Of a stretch of DNA of 18,558 bases, positions 7,571 through 17,895 are shown piece after piece. Positions within the stretch are counted from its first letter, which is position 1. Every line of letters starts with the position of its first letter. This stretch comes from Promethearchaeota archaeon. GTDB lineage: Archaea > Asgardarchaeota > Lokiarchaeia > Sigynarchaeales > SOKP01. The notes beneath the pieces were generated by a model. It was given only the letters and a program-made list of their open reading frames with translations, searched no databases and was not told the DNA's origin. The DNA lies in NCBI GenBank assembly GCA_030620005.1, contig JAUXAJ010000072.1:1-18558 (forward strand), in the 5' to 3' direction. The position numbers and the translations under genes were made by a program.

Positions 7571-7623
7571 ATTTATTAGAATGTTTGAAAAACTAGGTCC
7601 TAGGCTTGTGATAATAGACTGAA

Positions 7624-7953
7624 GTGATTAATAATTTAAAACAAAGTAATGCGGAAATTAAAACTAAAATTATTAATGTTGGAGAATTGTATAAAGGGGC
7701 ATTTTTATCTTCAAAAGTAGATGAAAATAGAAAACAAATTGAAAAATTTTTGAAAAGTATTGATATTATATTTTTTGAAATAGAAGATATTAAGACTTAT
7801 GCTCAAATTTCAGCAGAATTAAGAAAGAAAGGAGAAACTATAGGTGATTTTGATGAATTAATTGCATGTATTGTAATTAATCGAAATGAAACCTTGTTTA
7901 CAAGAAATATTCGGCATTATGAGAAGATTTCTCAAATTTCCTTAAAAAATTGA
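7624..7953 (+). CDS. PIN-domain (VapC-like) protein, N-terminally truncated
   Basis: The 109-residue frame, starting with GTG, resembles VapC-type PIN-domain ribonucleases, the toxins of type II toxin-antitoxin pairs. The conserved centre and end are clear: NVGELYKGA near residues 18-26 with the acidic residue of the second motif, IGDFDELIA at 73-81 with the third-motif aspartates, and LFTRNIRHYEKI at 91-102. Typical members have 125-140 residues and begin with a strand of the form LDTNV whose aspartate is catalytic; that part is missing. In another frame, just upstream (7605-7619), the sequence reads LVIID before a stop, which suggests that a deletion removed about ten codons. No antitoxin gene is adjacent. 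It is probably an inactive remnant, although a shortened protein could still be made. Confidence 0.7.
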   Translation: MINNLKQSNAEIKTKIINVGELYKGAFLSSKVDENRKQIEKFLKSIDIIFFEIEDIKTYAQISAELRKKGETIGDFDELIACIVINRNETLFTRNIRHYEKISQISLKN

Positions 7954-8065
7954 GAAAAAATTTAATTCAGATTATAAAATATTCTGACTTCATTAACTTT
8001 AAGATTGCACCTCAAATCTTTTGACAAGAATATAGTTGTTGTTTATTTTTAAAAGGTTTATTTAT

Positions 8066-8133
8066 AACATTTTTTTTACTAATATTTTTTGATTGGGCTT
8101 TAACCTCCAAAATGTGGGAAGTAAATGGAAAAA
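8066..8133 (+). repeat. 68-bp direct repeat, copy B
   Basis: This is the second copy of the repeat found at 7333-7400, in the same orientation, and it lies 113 nt after the PIN ORF. Differences from copy A are single substitutions, mostly A/T exchanges in the first third, and there are no gaps. Confidence 0.75.
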
Positions 8134-8240
8134 TAATAAATTATTTTTTTTGTTATAGACGAATGGGAAAATTTAGGGAAAAATAAAACGATTTATATTA
8201 TCTTTCCAATAATTTTTTAAGAGATGCTGATTAAAAAATG

Positions 8241-8248
8241 TTTATAAT
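8241..8248 (+). promoter_or_regulatory. TATA box placed for a leaderless mRNA
   Basis: TTTATAAT is centred about 27 bases before the ATG at 8272. Archaeal transcription usually starts 25-27 bases after the box, so the mRNA would start at or next to the start codon. No Shine-Dalgarno sequence stands before that ATG, which agrees with a leaderless transcript. Confidence 0.5.
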
Positions 8249-8271
8249 GTAACTCAATTTAGGTTAAGATA

Positions 8272-10674
<2,403 letters not shown>

Positions 10675-10804
10675 TAAAATTTAAATAATTTCGTACTAAC
10701 AATCATTATTTTGTTAAGAAGTTGATGGAATGATTTTTATATGCGTTTTTTCTCTTGATTCATAAACCTATTTTATTTTAATATTATTTTTTTTTTACGA
10801 AGAA
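10675..10804. promoter_or_regulatory. Divergent promoter region
   Basis: This 130-bp region separates the - strand purA unit from the + strand GIFT-domain gene. TTTAAATTT near 10678-10686 is a TATA candidate for the purA side. TTTATATG at 10736-10743 and the A/T-rich stretch at 10771-10786 are candidates for the gene at 10805. The composition makes any exact assignment uncertain. Confidence 0.3.
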
Positions 10805-11731
10805 ATGCCTTTGTTGAAGAAAAAGACCATGCTTTTCGATCTAATTCATAACGAAATGCTGGACATTTACGATGACGAATATTCAGAATTTCTATCCCTG
10901 CTTCAAAGATTAAGCGTTACAATTCGCAAAACTGAAAGCGACGACTTAATTAAGGAAATTTTAAACAATAATATTGACATCTTAATAATAGGAAATCCAA
11001 TTAACAATTATTTTTCAACTATTGAAATTAAACACATCGTTGATTTTGTTCGCGAAGGCGGACATTTAATACTAATAAGCGAGTATGGTGCGGATTTTCT
11101 TCAAAAAACAAATTTAAACGATTTGGCGTTTGCTTTTGGAATATATTTTGAAAAAGACATCGTGAAGGAAAGAAATCGAATCAATCTAAACTGTTCAAGC
11201 GTTCTTTCCGTCCAAAATTTTCAAAAACATAAAATAACGAATAATTTAAGGGAAGTCGTTATAGGAGGTGCGTGTTCTATAATGTTATATAGCAATTCGA
11301 ATCCACTATTGCTTTCAAATGGAGCAACTTGGATTGAGATTTACAAAGGTACGTCTGATCAAACATACAAGGTAAAAGAAACATCCATGCAGATTGTCGC
11401 AGCGTGCACGGAATACGGTCAAGGTAAGGTTATTGCTTTAGGAGACGTTGATCTTTTTTCTAATCAATTCTTAAATCAAATGGATAATAGAAAATTCATT
11501 ATAAACATGTTAAATTGGCTAATAGAGCCAGTAAAAGATTCTGATGTAATGTTCTGGATATTAAGTCAAGTAGGAGCACTTCACGACGAAATTAGGGTAA
11601 TGAATAAAAAAATTAATAACATCATCGAAACATTAACATTCTTTGAAGAAAGAATAAGTTCGATGGAAGATCATTCACCTAACTCGATGAAGTTAAAATC
11701 GTTAAAAAAACCAAATGATAAATCAATTTAA
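10805..11731 (+). CDS. GIFT-domain (GldG/IFT52-like) protein with C-terminal coiled coil
   Basis: The 308-residue protein resembles the GIFT domain shared by bacterial GldG and the N-terminal half of the eukaryotic ciliary protein IFT52, a Rossmann-like fold related to glutamine amidotransferases but without their catalysis. The match rests on the order of features: DILIIGNP at 58-65 then F70 before a helix, FVREGGHLILIS at 81-92, QKTNLNDLAFAFGIYF at 100-115, a mid part with SNGATW, and EYGQGKVIALGDVDLFSNQ at 203-221, then N228 and NWL at 237-239. IFT52 has the comparable GGKLAVLGS and FSDQYLD. Residues 245-290 (DEIRVMNKKINN and on) look like a coiled coil. No membrane segment or signal is present, unlike GldG, so it is a soluble protein, perhaps a scaffold. 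The family call comes from memory of motifs and needs a profile search. Confidence 0.65.
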   Translation: MPLLKKKTMLFDLIHNEMLDIYDDEYSEFLSLLQRLSVTIRKTESDDLIKEILNNNIDILIIGNPINNYFSTIEIKHIVDFVREGGHLILISEYGADFLQKTNLNDLAFAFGIYFEKDIVKERNRINLNCSSVLSVQNFQKHKITNNLREVVIGGACSIMLYSNSNPLLLSNGATWIEIYKGTSDQTYKVKETSMQIVAACTEYGQGKVIALGDVDLFSNQFLNQMDNRKFIINMLNWLIEPVKDSDVMFWILSQVGALHDEIRVMNKKINNIIETLTFFEERISSMEDHSPNSMKLKSLKKPNDKSI

Positions 11732-11811
11732 AAATTAAAACCTTAAAATCCTTATCCGTTATTTTTTTTATTAAAATGTGATTTTAAAAATTCAACAATA
11801 GGAGAATGAGA

Positions 11812-13254
11812 ATGAAAACACCTGAAGAATACCAAGAAAGTATCAAAAGAGAAGTTAATCTCTACATGTTTGGCGAAAAAATCAAGGAATTTTGGAAACA
11901 CCCGATAATCATGCCTGCTATTAATACCGTTAAAAAGATATACGAACTAGCCCAAATGGAAGAATATAAAGACCTAATGACAGTAAAATCGCATTTAACT
12001 GGCGAAACAATTAATCGATTTACTCACATTCACCAATCTGTTGAGGATTTAATAAAAAAAGTTAAAATGCAGAGATTATTGGGTCAAAAAACAGGTTGTT
12101 GCTTTCAACGATGTGTTGGATTTGACGCTGCAAACGCTCTATATAGCGTGACTTACGAAACGGACAATAAGCATGGAACAAATTATCACGAACGGTTTAA
12201 AAAATATTGGACCGAGGTCCAAACTCAAGATTTGATGGTAGATGGTGCAATGACAGATACTAAAGGAGATCGAAGCAAGAGACCTGCCCAACAATCGGAT
12301 CCCGATGCATTCTTGCACGTACTAGATGAAAATGACGATGGAATTGTCGTGCGAGGCGCAAAAGTTCATCAAACGGGTTTTTTACACTCGCATAGAGCTA
12401 TCATAATGCCTACTCTTTCAATGAGACCTGGAGAAGAAGAGTATGCTGTTAGCTTTGGTGTGGATACAAACGAAAAAGACATTACAATGGTATATGGACG
12501 ACAATCATGCGATACTCGTAAATTGGAAGAAAATAAATTAGATATTGGAAATTATAAATATGGTGGGCAAGAAATATTTGTCATTTTTGACGATGTATTC
12601 ATCCCAAAAGAAAATGTTTTTTTAAAAGGTGAAGTTGGGTTTACTGGCGAATTAGTAAATAGGTTTGCTGGATTCCACCGTCAATCATATGGAGGTTGCA
12701 AGGTAGGTGTTGGAGATGTTCTCATTGGCACTGCCGCTTTGATTTCAAGATATAATGGAACTGAAAAAGCTTCGCACGTGCGCGATAAAATCGTTGAGAT
12801 GACGCATTTAAACGAAACTCTCTATTGTTGCGGGATTGCGTGTAGTTCTTTAGGGTTTCAGAGAGAAGCTGGTAATTACGAAATGGACATGCTTTTAGCA
12901 AATATATGCAAGCAAAATGTTACCCGATTTCCATATGAAATTAGTCGATTGTTAGAAGATATTGCAGGAGGGATCATTTGTACACTTCCTTCTGAAGCAG
13001 ATTTTAAATCTGAAGTAGTAGGCCCTTTTTTAAAAAAATATCTTTCCACTTGTGACGGAATATCAGTTAAAGACCGTTATAAAGTCTTGAGGTTTATAGA
13101 AAACCTAACAATGGGCGTTGCTTCTTTAAGTTATAAAACTGAATCGATGCACGGAGCGGGTTCACCCCAAGCTCAAAGGATAATGATTGCCAGACAAAGC
13201 AACATCGAAAAAAAAATAAAACTTGTAAAGAATATCTTGGATATTAACGATTAA
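11812..13254 (+). CDS. abfD: 4-Hydroxybutyryl-CoA dehydratase / vinylacetyl-CoA isomerase
   Basis: The enzyme uses FAD and a [4Fe-4S] cluster to dehydrate 4-hydroxybutyryl-CoA to crotonyl-CoA and usually also isomerises vinylacetyl-CoA. The cluster ligands known from Clostridium aminobutyricum AbfD are all here: C97 and C101 in GCCFQRCVGFD, and H289 and C296 in FHRQSYGGCK, with the catalytic Y293 and K297 in the same motif. VVRGAKVHQTG, YGRQSCDTRK and ESMHGAGSPQAQRIMIARQ complete a strong full-length match of 480 residues. I start at ATG 11812 because GGAG at 11801-11804 is seven bases away; ATG 11806 gives two more residues and also fits the family. Known roles are 4-aminobutyrate fermentation and the archaeal CO2-fixation cycles; in this genome the gene stands without other pathway members nearby. 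Confidence 0.95.
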   Translation: MKTPEEYQESIKREVNLYMFGEKIKEFWKHPIIMPAINTVKKIYELAQMEEYKDLMTVKSHLTGETINRFTHIHQSVEDLIKKVKMQRLLGQKTGCCFQRCVGFDAANALYSVTYETDNKHGTNYHERFKKYWTEVQTQDLMVDGAMTDTKGDRSKRPAQQSDPDAFLHVLDENDDGIVVRGAKVHQTGFLHSHRAIIMPTLSMRPGEEEYAVSFGVDTNEKDITMVYGRQSCDTRKLEENKLDIGNYKYGGQEIFVIFDDVFIPKENVFLKGEVGFTGELVNRFAGFHRQSYGGCKVGVGDVLIGTAALISRYNGTEKASHVRDKIVEMTHLNETLYCCGIACSSLGFQREAGNYEMDMLLANICKQNVTRFPYEISRLLEDIAGGIICTLPSEADFKSEVVGPFLKKYLSTCDGISVKDRYKVLRFIENLTMGVASLSYKTESMHGAGSPQAQRIMIARQSNIEKKIKLVKNILDIND

Positions 13255-13345
13255 TTGCATCGAATATTTGTGAATATACAATCTCGTTTTATTCATAAAA
13301 CAAAAAATTGAAAAACTTTTTCTTTTTTTCTTTTTTTCTTATATC
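13255..13345 (+). terminator. Pyrimidine-rich tract after the dehydratase gene
   Basis: Three long T-runs broken by single C bases fill 13317-13340. T-runs of this kind end transcripts in archaea without a hairpin, so the tract probably terminates the dehydratase mRNA. It also lies just before the GTG start of the kinase gene, leaving no room for a Shine-Dalgarno site there. Confidence 0.4.
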
Positions 13346-14050
13346 GTGAAAAAAAATCGGAACGCACTATTTCAAGATTTAATTCTCCACGATATGAACA
13401 ATATTCTCCAAAACATAAAATCTTCTGCGGAGCTTAGTTTAATGTATTTAGTCGATCCCGTTAAAGTAGACAAATTGAAAGAGCTTGTTTTACTTATTAG
13501 CCAACAAGTTTCTAGAGGTTCTAGGTTAATATCTAATATCCAAAACATCACTGAACTTGAAAAAATACACGATAGTATTTATTCATTAAATGTTTGTAAA
13601 GTAATCAAAGACTCAGTTTATTTTATTGAAAGTGCATTTCAAGAAAGTAATATTAACATTTGTGTTGACTTACCCAAGGATGATGTCTTCATACAAGCAA
13701 ACGGACTCTTACAAAACGCCTTTGAAAACATACTAATAAACGGTATAAATTACAATGAAAATCAAATTATAGAAATTGTTGTTCGCCTTTCAAGAATACA
13801 CGAAGCTGGAAATAAATTTGTAAGAATTGAATTCATTGATAATGGAAGAGGAATTAGTGATTTACAAAAAAGACTGATTTTTAAGGAAGAAATAGAAAAA
13901 GAAAAGAGTGGAAAAGGAATGGGTTTCGGATTAACGCTTGTAAGTAAACTAGTCAGAATTTACTTTGGAAAAATATGGGTTGAAGATAAAATAAAGGGAG
14001 ATTATGAAAAAGGAAGTAATTTCGTCATAGTTTTTCCTGAAATAATATAG
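13346..14050 (+). CDS. Soluble minimal histidine kinase
   Basis: The 234-residue protein has only the kinase core. LILHDMNNILQNIKS at 12-26 is the H box with H15 as the phosphorylation site, and the helical dimerisation part runs to about residue 75. The ATPase part shows the N box (FENILINGINYN at 126-137), the G1 box DNGRGI at 165-170 and the G2 box GKGMGFGLTLVSKL at 189-202. There is no sensor domain, no membrane segment and no response regulator in the window. It must take its signal from a partner or respond directly in the cytoplasm, and its acceptor protein is unknown. The GTG start is the first possible codon after the pyrimidine tract. An N-terminal sensor part may have been lost, since H15 is very close to the start. 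Confidence 0.82.
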   Translation: MKKNRNALFQDLILHDMNNILQNIKSSAELSLMYLVDPVKVDKLKELVLLISQQVSRGSRLISNIQNITELEKIHDSIYSLNVCKVIKDSVYFIESAFQESNINICVDLPKDDVFIQANGLLQNAFENILINGINYNENQIIEIVVRLSRIHEAGNKFVRIEFIDNGRGISDLQKRLIFKEEIEKEKSGKGMGFGLTLVSKLVRIYFGKIWVEDKIKGDYEKGSNFVIVFPEII

Positions 14051-14072
14051 TAATTTTAAAAAAGTGTTAGTT

Positions 14073-15253
14073 CTAAATATTAAGTTCCTTTAATTGAGCT
14101 CTTATAGTCTCCATTTTTTCTGGTGTAAGATCCCATTTTTTTATGAAAGTAATGACTCCAATAGCAGTTACTACCATTGGGATAATGCTCATTATGAAGA
14201 GTATTCCAAACTGGGCTAAAATTGTTTGTTCTTCGGCTTCAGGAACGAAGCCAGTGAGCTCATGAACAACCCAAAAAATTACAACCGAAAATATTTGCAC
14301 TAGATTTCCAAAAAATATTAAAATTCCATTATACATCCCTTCTTTGCGTTTTTTATTTTGAACTGCTGCTTCATCAAAAAAATCCAAAATTGTTAGAAGA
14401 AGCACGATGTTGTTTAATCCATTGATGGCACCATTAAAAGCTGCGGCAATAAGCACGAATATAATAACTCCTCCACTAAAGAATAACGGAAGCGTGGAAA
14501 ATGGTATCAATAAAAAGCTGTATGTCCTGACCTTTTGATATCCATATTTTTTAACCAACCAATAATAAAAAGGGAGTAGTAACACACCTGTGAAGAGCCA
14601 TGGAATATATACAAGAATTTCATATATAGGAGGTGCTTTTACAACATATCTAGCAAAATATGGAATAGAACTTGAAAATAAAGCAGTATGAACACCCAGA
14701 GCAAGACTTAATACGAGATAAATTTTGAAATTCTTTTGTTTGAAGGACTTCTGTAATGTATGTTTGAATTCCCTTAAGAATGGTTCTTTTTCAATATCAA
14801 TTCGAAAGTACGTTTCGATTAGCTCTTTTTCTTCACGTAATCCCGGTATCGCAAATATCATTGAAATAATCAAACATAAAGCTGCGATTAATGCCACAGG
14901 AAAATATGATGATTTATCACTATAGTAATGGAGGTAAAATGAATCCCACGGCAATAGCCATTGGAATAAAAATTCTTGATAATGAAGCTACTCTAACGCG
15001 TTCTTCTTTTGAACGAAACTTATTTGGCTTAAGCGAGAGATAATTCACCCTAATATTGACGAAAAAGTATCTAAAAGGATTAAGACAAGAAGAAGCCAAT
15101 AAAATGTTGCTCAGACATTCATGGCAGGATCTGGTGGTATAAAGAAAAGTATTATTGTAATAAAGAATGGGATGGTTGACGAGATGATCCAAGGAAATCG
15201 CTTGCCCCACTTTTTCGTGAACTTATAGTTCCGATTACAAAATTTTCCGACAT
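14073..15253 (-). pseudogene. Broken GPH-type sugar/cation symporter
   Basis: Pieces of one GPH (MFS_2) transporter can be followed through three frames. From an ATG at 15253 the frame reads MSENFVIGTIS; after a shift near 15227 comes KFTKKWGKRFPWI and a membrane helix to NV, then a TGA at 15111-15113, and the same frame continues as ATFYWLLLVLIL to a stop at 15045-15047. After another shift VNYLSLKPNKFRSKEERV and helices follow to FILPPLL, and after a last shift near 14940 the C-terminal half (14073-14954, 293 residues, six or so helices) is intact. The first two helices before MSENF are missing. The motif KKWGKRF corresponds to RKYGKRF of the intact neighbour. Several separate lesions make sequencing error unlikely as the only cause. 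The open C-terminal part has a methionine at 14954 and might be called as a gene. Confidence 0.8.
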
Positions 15254-15358
15254 TACTTTTATATACAACTTAAACATAAGTTAAAATTAACCTTTTTTTT
15301 TTAAAAAAATACTTTTAAAATACAAATTAAAATTAAGAATAAACGTGAAATAAGAAAA
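15254..15358. promoter_or_regulatory. Divergent promoter region of two transporters
   Basis: A perfect inverted repeat, AACTTA / TAAGTT with a four-base spacer, lies at 15267-15282 and could be a repressor site. ATACTTTTAAAATA at 15309-15322 is the TATA candidate for the intact transporter; its start codon is about 40 bases downstream, which allows a leader of roughly 15-20 nt. Confidence 0.35.
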
Positions 15359-16822
15359 ATGAGTAAAACAGAAATAGAATCAACCGGCATCGACAGGGGA
15401 TATCAAAAACCTTCACTAACGAGACTTCTTGCGATGTCTACAGGAGGTCTTGTCTGGGTGATGATATATCCATTTGTCCAACAAATTCAAATCTACGGAA
15501 CGAAGGTTCTTGGATTAGACCCTTTTTTGGTTGCGATTTACATGATGGTCTTCGTGGTTGTAGACATGGTGAACGATCCTATCTTCGCCAGGCTTTCCGA
15601 TAAAGCCACTAAGCACACGAGAAAGTACGGAAAACGATTCATGTTTTTCATCTTCGCTTTTATTGGGATGGCTATTTTATTAGTGTTGCTGTATATCCCG
15701 TGGGATATAAAACCCGGAGGCGGATTAACCGACCCAAATATGACAATTCCAGTCTTAATTTACCTTGCTCTAGTCTATGCCTTATTTGATTGTGCTTTTA
15801 CACTCCAAGAAATGAGTGGTGCAGGATTTGAAGTAGATTTAATGCGAGATCAAGCGACTCGTCGCCGTGCTTCATTAATATATGGTGTAATGCACATGTT
15901 TTTAGGCTTGTTAATCGGAATGCTAATGGTACCGATTTTATTAAGTAGCTTTAACGCTTTTGATGAACACGGATTGGCGAGCAATCCTAATGCGTTTTTT
16001 TCCGTGGCAGTAGTCTTGGCAATACTGATTTTAGTCTTTTTACCAATAAGAGCTTGGGGCATACGTCCACCTAAAGAGATGAGGGAATTTACGGCAGACC
16101 TCGACGAAAAAGTAGAACGAGCACCTTTCTTACAAGTACTAAAACACGCATTTTCAGATCGGAACTGGGTTGCTTGGATGGTCGCATCCTTATATTGGGG
16201 ATTCTGCTCAACATGTGCTACAGTTGGTATATCTTATTACGTATTAGATGGACTTGGATTAAATATTGGAATGGCTATTATACCACAACTAGGAATTATC
16301 TTAGGATTGGCGATTTTTGCATTTGCAGGTTTTTTTCTCCAGAAAAAACTTGGATCAAAAAAGACCTACTTGATTGGAATTGTTATTACTGCTATTGGAT
16401 TTTTTTTAGCAGTTTTTACAAGTGACCTCATAGGCCTTGCACTAATGATTTTTATGGCTTCCGCGGGTTTAGGTATTCAAAACTCTGCGTCAGCTGTATT
16501 TATGAAAGACGCTCTCGATGATTCCATATTAAAACACGGTAGTCGTGAATGTGGTCAATACGCTTCGATAAATGGCATTGTTAGATCGACGAACACGGCG
16601 ATTCAAATGTTCGTTTTTGCCACAGTATGGGCCATTTTTGGCTACATCCCTACTCTCGGCACGGCTAACACGGATCTTGCGAAATTCGCCCTGAAATTCA
16701 ACCTATCTATCGTTCTATCGATTACTACAATAATTGTGGGGATCGTTTTCTACTTCTTATTTAAATTAACAGTTGAGAAGGTCGAAGCCAACACGAAAAA
16801 ATTGCTGGAACTTGGACGTTAA
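15359..16822 (+). CDS. GPH-family MFS transporter
   Basis: The 487-residue protein has about twelve membrane segments and belongs to the glycoside-pentoside-hexuronide:cation symporter family (MFS_2), which imports sugars or related solutes with Na+ or H+. Diagnostic are DMVNDPIFARLSDKATKHTR at 69-88 after the second helix, RKYGKRF at 88-94, and the cytoplasmic loop with DLMRDQATRRRASLIYG that follows the fourth helix. The ATG has no clear Shine-Dalgarno site but is preceded by a TATA-like box. It is transcribed away from a broken relative, so the pair looks like an old duplication or a transferred pair of which one copy decayed. The C-terminus ends in a charged tail (EKVEANTKKLLELGR). The transported solute cannot be told; no sugar-metabolism enzyme is adjacent. 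Confidence 0.85.
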   Translation: MSKTEIESTGIDRGYQKPSLTRLLAMSTGGLVWVMIYPFVQQIQIYGTKVLGLDPFLVAIYMMVFVVVDMVNDPIFARLSDKATKHTRKYGKRFMFFIFAFIGMAILLVLLYIPWDIKPGGGLTDPNMTIPVLIYLALVYALFDCAFTLQEMSGAGFEVDLMRDQATRRRASLIYGVMHMFLGLLIGMLMVPILLSSFNAFDEHGLASNPNAFFSVAVVLAILILVFLPIRAWGIRPPKEMREFTADLDEKVERAPFLQVLKHAFSDRNWVAWMVASLYWGFCSTCATVGISYYVLDGLGLNIGMAIIPQLGIILGLAIFAFAGFFLQKKLGSKKTYLIGIVITAIGFFLAVFTSDLIGLALMIFMASAGLGIQNSASAVFMKDALDDSILKHGSRECGQYASINGIVRSTNTAIQMFVFATVWAIFGYIPTLGTANTDLAKFALKFNLSIVLSITTIIVGIVFYFLFKLTVEKVEANTKKLLELGR

Positions 16823-16965
16823 ATAACATGTAATTATAATTCAACTTTTTTTTTTAATAATTAAAGTCTTAAAGAATCTTAATCTAATTAGGTCCATTTT
16901 TTATTACGCCATTTAGAACTCTAAAAAAAAGATTTACAATTAGGACTTGAATAGAATATATTATT

Positions 16966-17826
16966 CTACAATATTTCTTTAATAGAAGTAATTTTTTTTA
17001 TCCCTTTATTTTCTAATTTCTTTATGAGACTTGTCTTCATCTTATTTAACAATGATTCATAAATAGCTAAAGCGGGAAACGCTAAAAATGCCAGTAGGAT
17101 TGGTGTTAGGATTATACTCGGAATATCGCCCCCTTCCCCATATTCCCATTGCAAATTCTGGATTGTATCAACCATTAAAATAACCATTGTTAAAATCGTA
17201 CCAATTCCAGTGTATCCGTTAACCGTTTTACTAAAAAATCGAGAAACACTTTCGATATCTGGCGTATCACGCTTTTCTTTATTAATCTTTGAGAAAGAAC
17301 AAATAATACCCGAATCTTTTAAAAGCCAGATGGGTAAAAAAACAAGTATTATAAACGGAACCATGAATAAAGCAAGCATGCTCACATAAGGGTACATTGT
17401 TTCAACAACAGATAATTGGCCTGGCTGGATAATCTCATATGGTACAAACGATATAAAAGCCATTGCTAATGAAAACGATAGTAGGCTTATGGTGAGCCCC
17501 CGAACGAAAATTGTTAATAAATTAATATCTTCTCCAAGATCCTCAATGATGTAATATTCATATCTTTTTCCTTTTATGATTTTATGAAAATGATAGAATA
17601 ATCTTGCAAGAGGCACGGTAAATAATAAGACAAGAACGACCATGATGAGAGGCCCTACTATCGTAAGATAGACTTGGTCGAAAAGAACATTTTCAACAGG
17701 AACTAATTTAGTATAATCATCTATTTCTTCGGCGATGGCAATAGAACTGGTAAAGGCTGAAGGTACAATTACAACAACATATATTAAAACCAGCAAAATT
17801 AATTGAGTTCTTCTATTTATTTTCAT
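16966..17826 (-). CDS. Six-segment membrane protein, unknown family
   Basis: I do not recognise a family. The 286-residue protein has likely membrane segments near 8-32, 54-78, 104-128, 145-170, 205-222 and 236-258. The first may be a signal anchor, followed by an acidic loop (EEIDDY). A basic, tyrosine-containing loop (KIIKGKRYEYY at 82-92) and a second charged loop (FSKINKEKRDTPDIES at 178-193) should face the cytoplasm, and the tail is lysine-rich. There are no cysteine pairs, nucleotide-binding motifs or catalytic signatures. AAAAGGA six bases before the ATG is a plausible ribosome-binding site. It is probably a single-gene transcript; upstream lies only the debris of a regulator, which might once have controlled it. 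Confidence 0.75.
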   Translation of the reverse strand: MKINRRTQLILLVLIYVVVIVPSAFTSSIAIAEEIDDYTKLVPVENVLFDQVYLTIVGPLIMVVLVLLFTVPLARLFYHFHKIIKGKRYEYYIIEDLGEDINLLTIFVRGLTISLLSFSLAMAFISFVPYEIIQPGQLSVVETMYPYVSMLALFMVPFIILVFLPIWLLKDSGIICSFSKINKEKRDTPDIESVSRFFSKTVNGYTGIGTILTMVILMVDTIQNLQWEYGEGGDIPSIILTPILLAFLAFPALAIYESLLNKMKTSLIKKLENKGIKKITSIKEIL

Positions 17827-17895
17827 TTTTATTCCTTTTAATTTTGTAATATTTTTTTTAAATTACATAACAAACTCCCGGCTATTTAAATTTAT

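Larger units (their letters stand above)
7259..7623. other. Intergenic region with repeat copy and gene debris
   Basis: This region holds the upstream part of the - strand synthetase gene, the first copy of a 68-bp direct repeat (7333-7400) and, at 7436-7570, an open frame without start codon that contains CDPACGSGFF. Near its end, at 7605-7619, another frame reads LVIID and stops, which looks like the first strand of a PIN domain. I read the region as decayed coding sequence rather than as a regulatory spacer. Confidence 0.5.
7954..8271. other. Intergenic region with repeat copy and kinase promoter
   Basis: After the PIN ORF there is an inverted repeat AAGATT / AATCTT at 8001-8020 followed by TT, which may end its transcript. 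The second copy of the 68-bp repeat lies at 8066-8133. The end of the region carries a TATA-like box at 8241-8248 for the kinase gene. No further coding frame is recognised. Confidence 0.5.

Noticed and set aside
14920..15210. A 96-codon - strand frame that could be called as a separate protein
   Set aside because: Only its last half (from VNYLSLKPNKFRS onward) is transporter sequence; the first half is out-of-frame translation of the same broken gene, so it is covered by the pseudogene entry.
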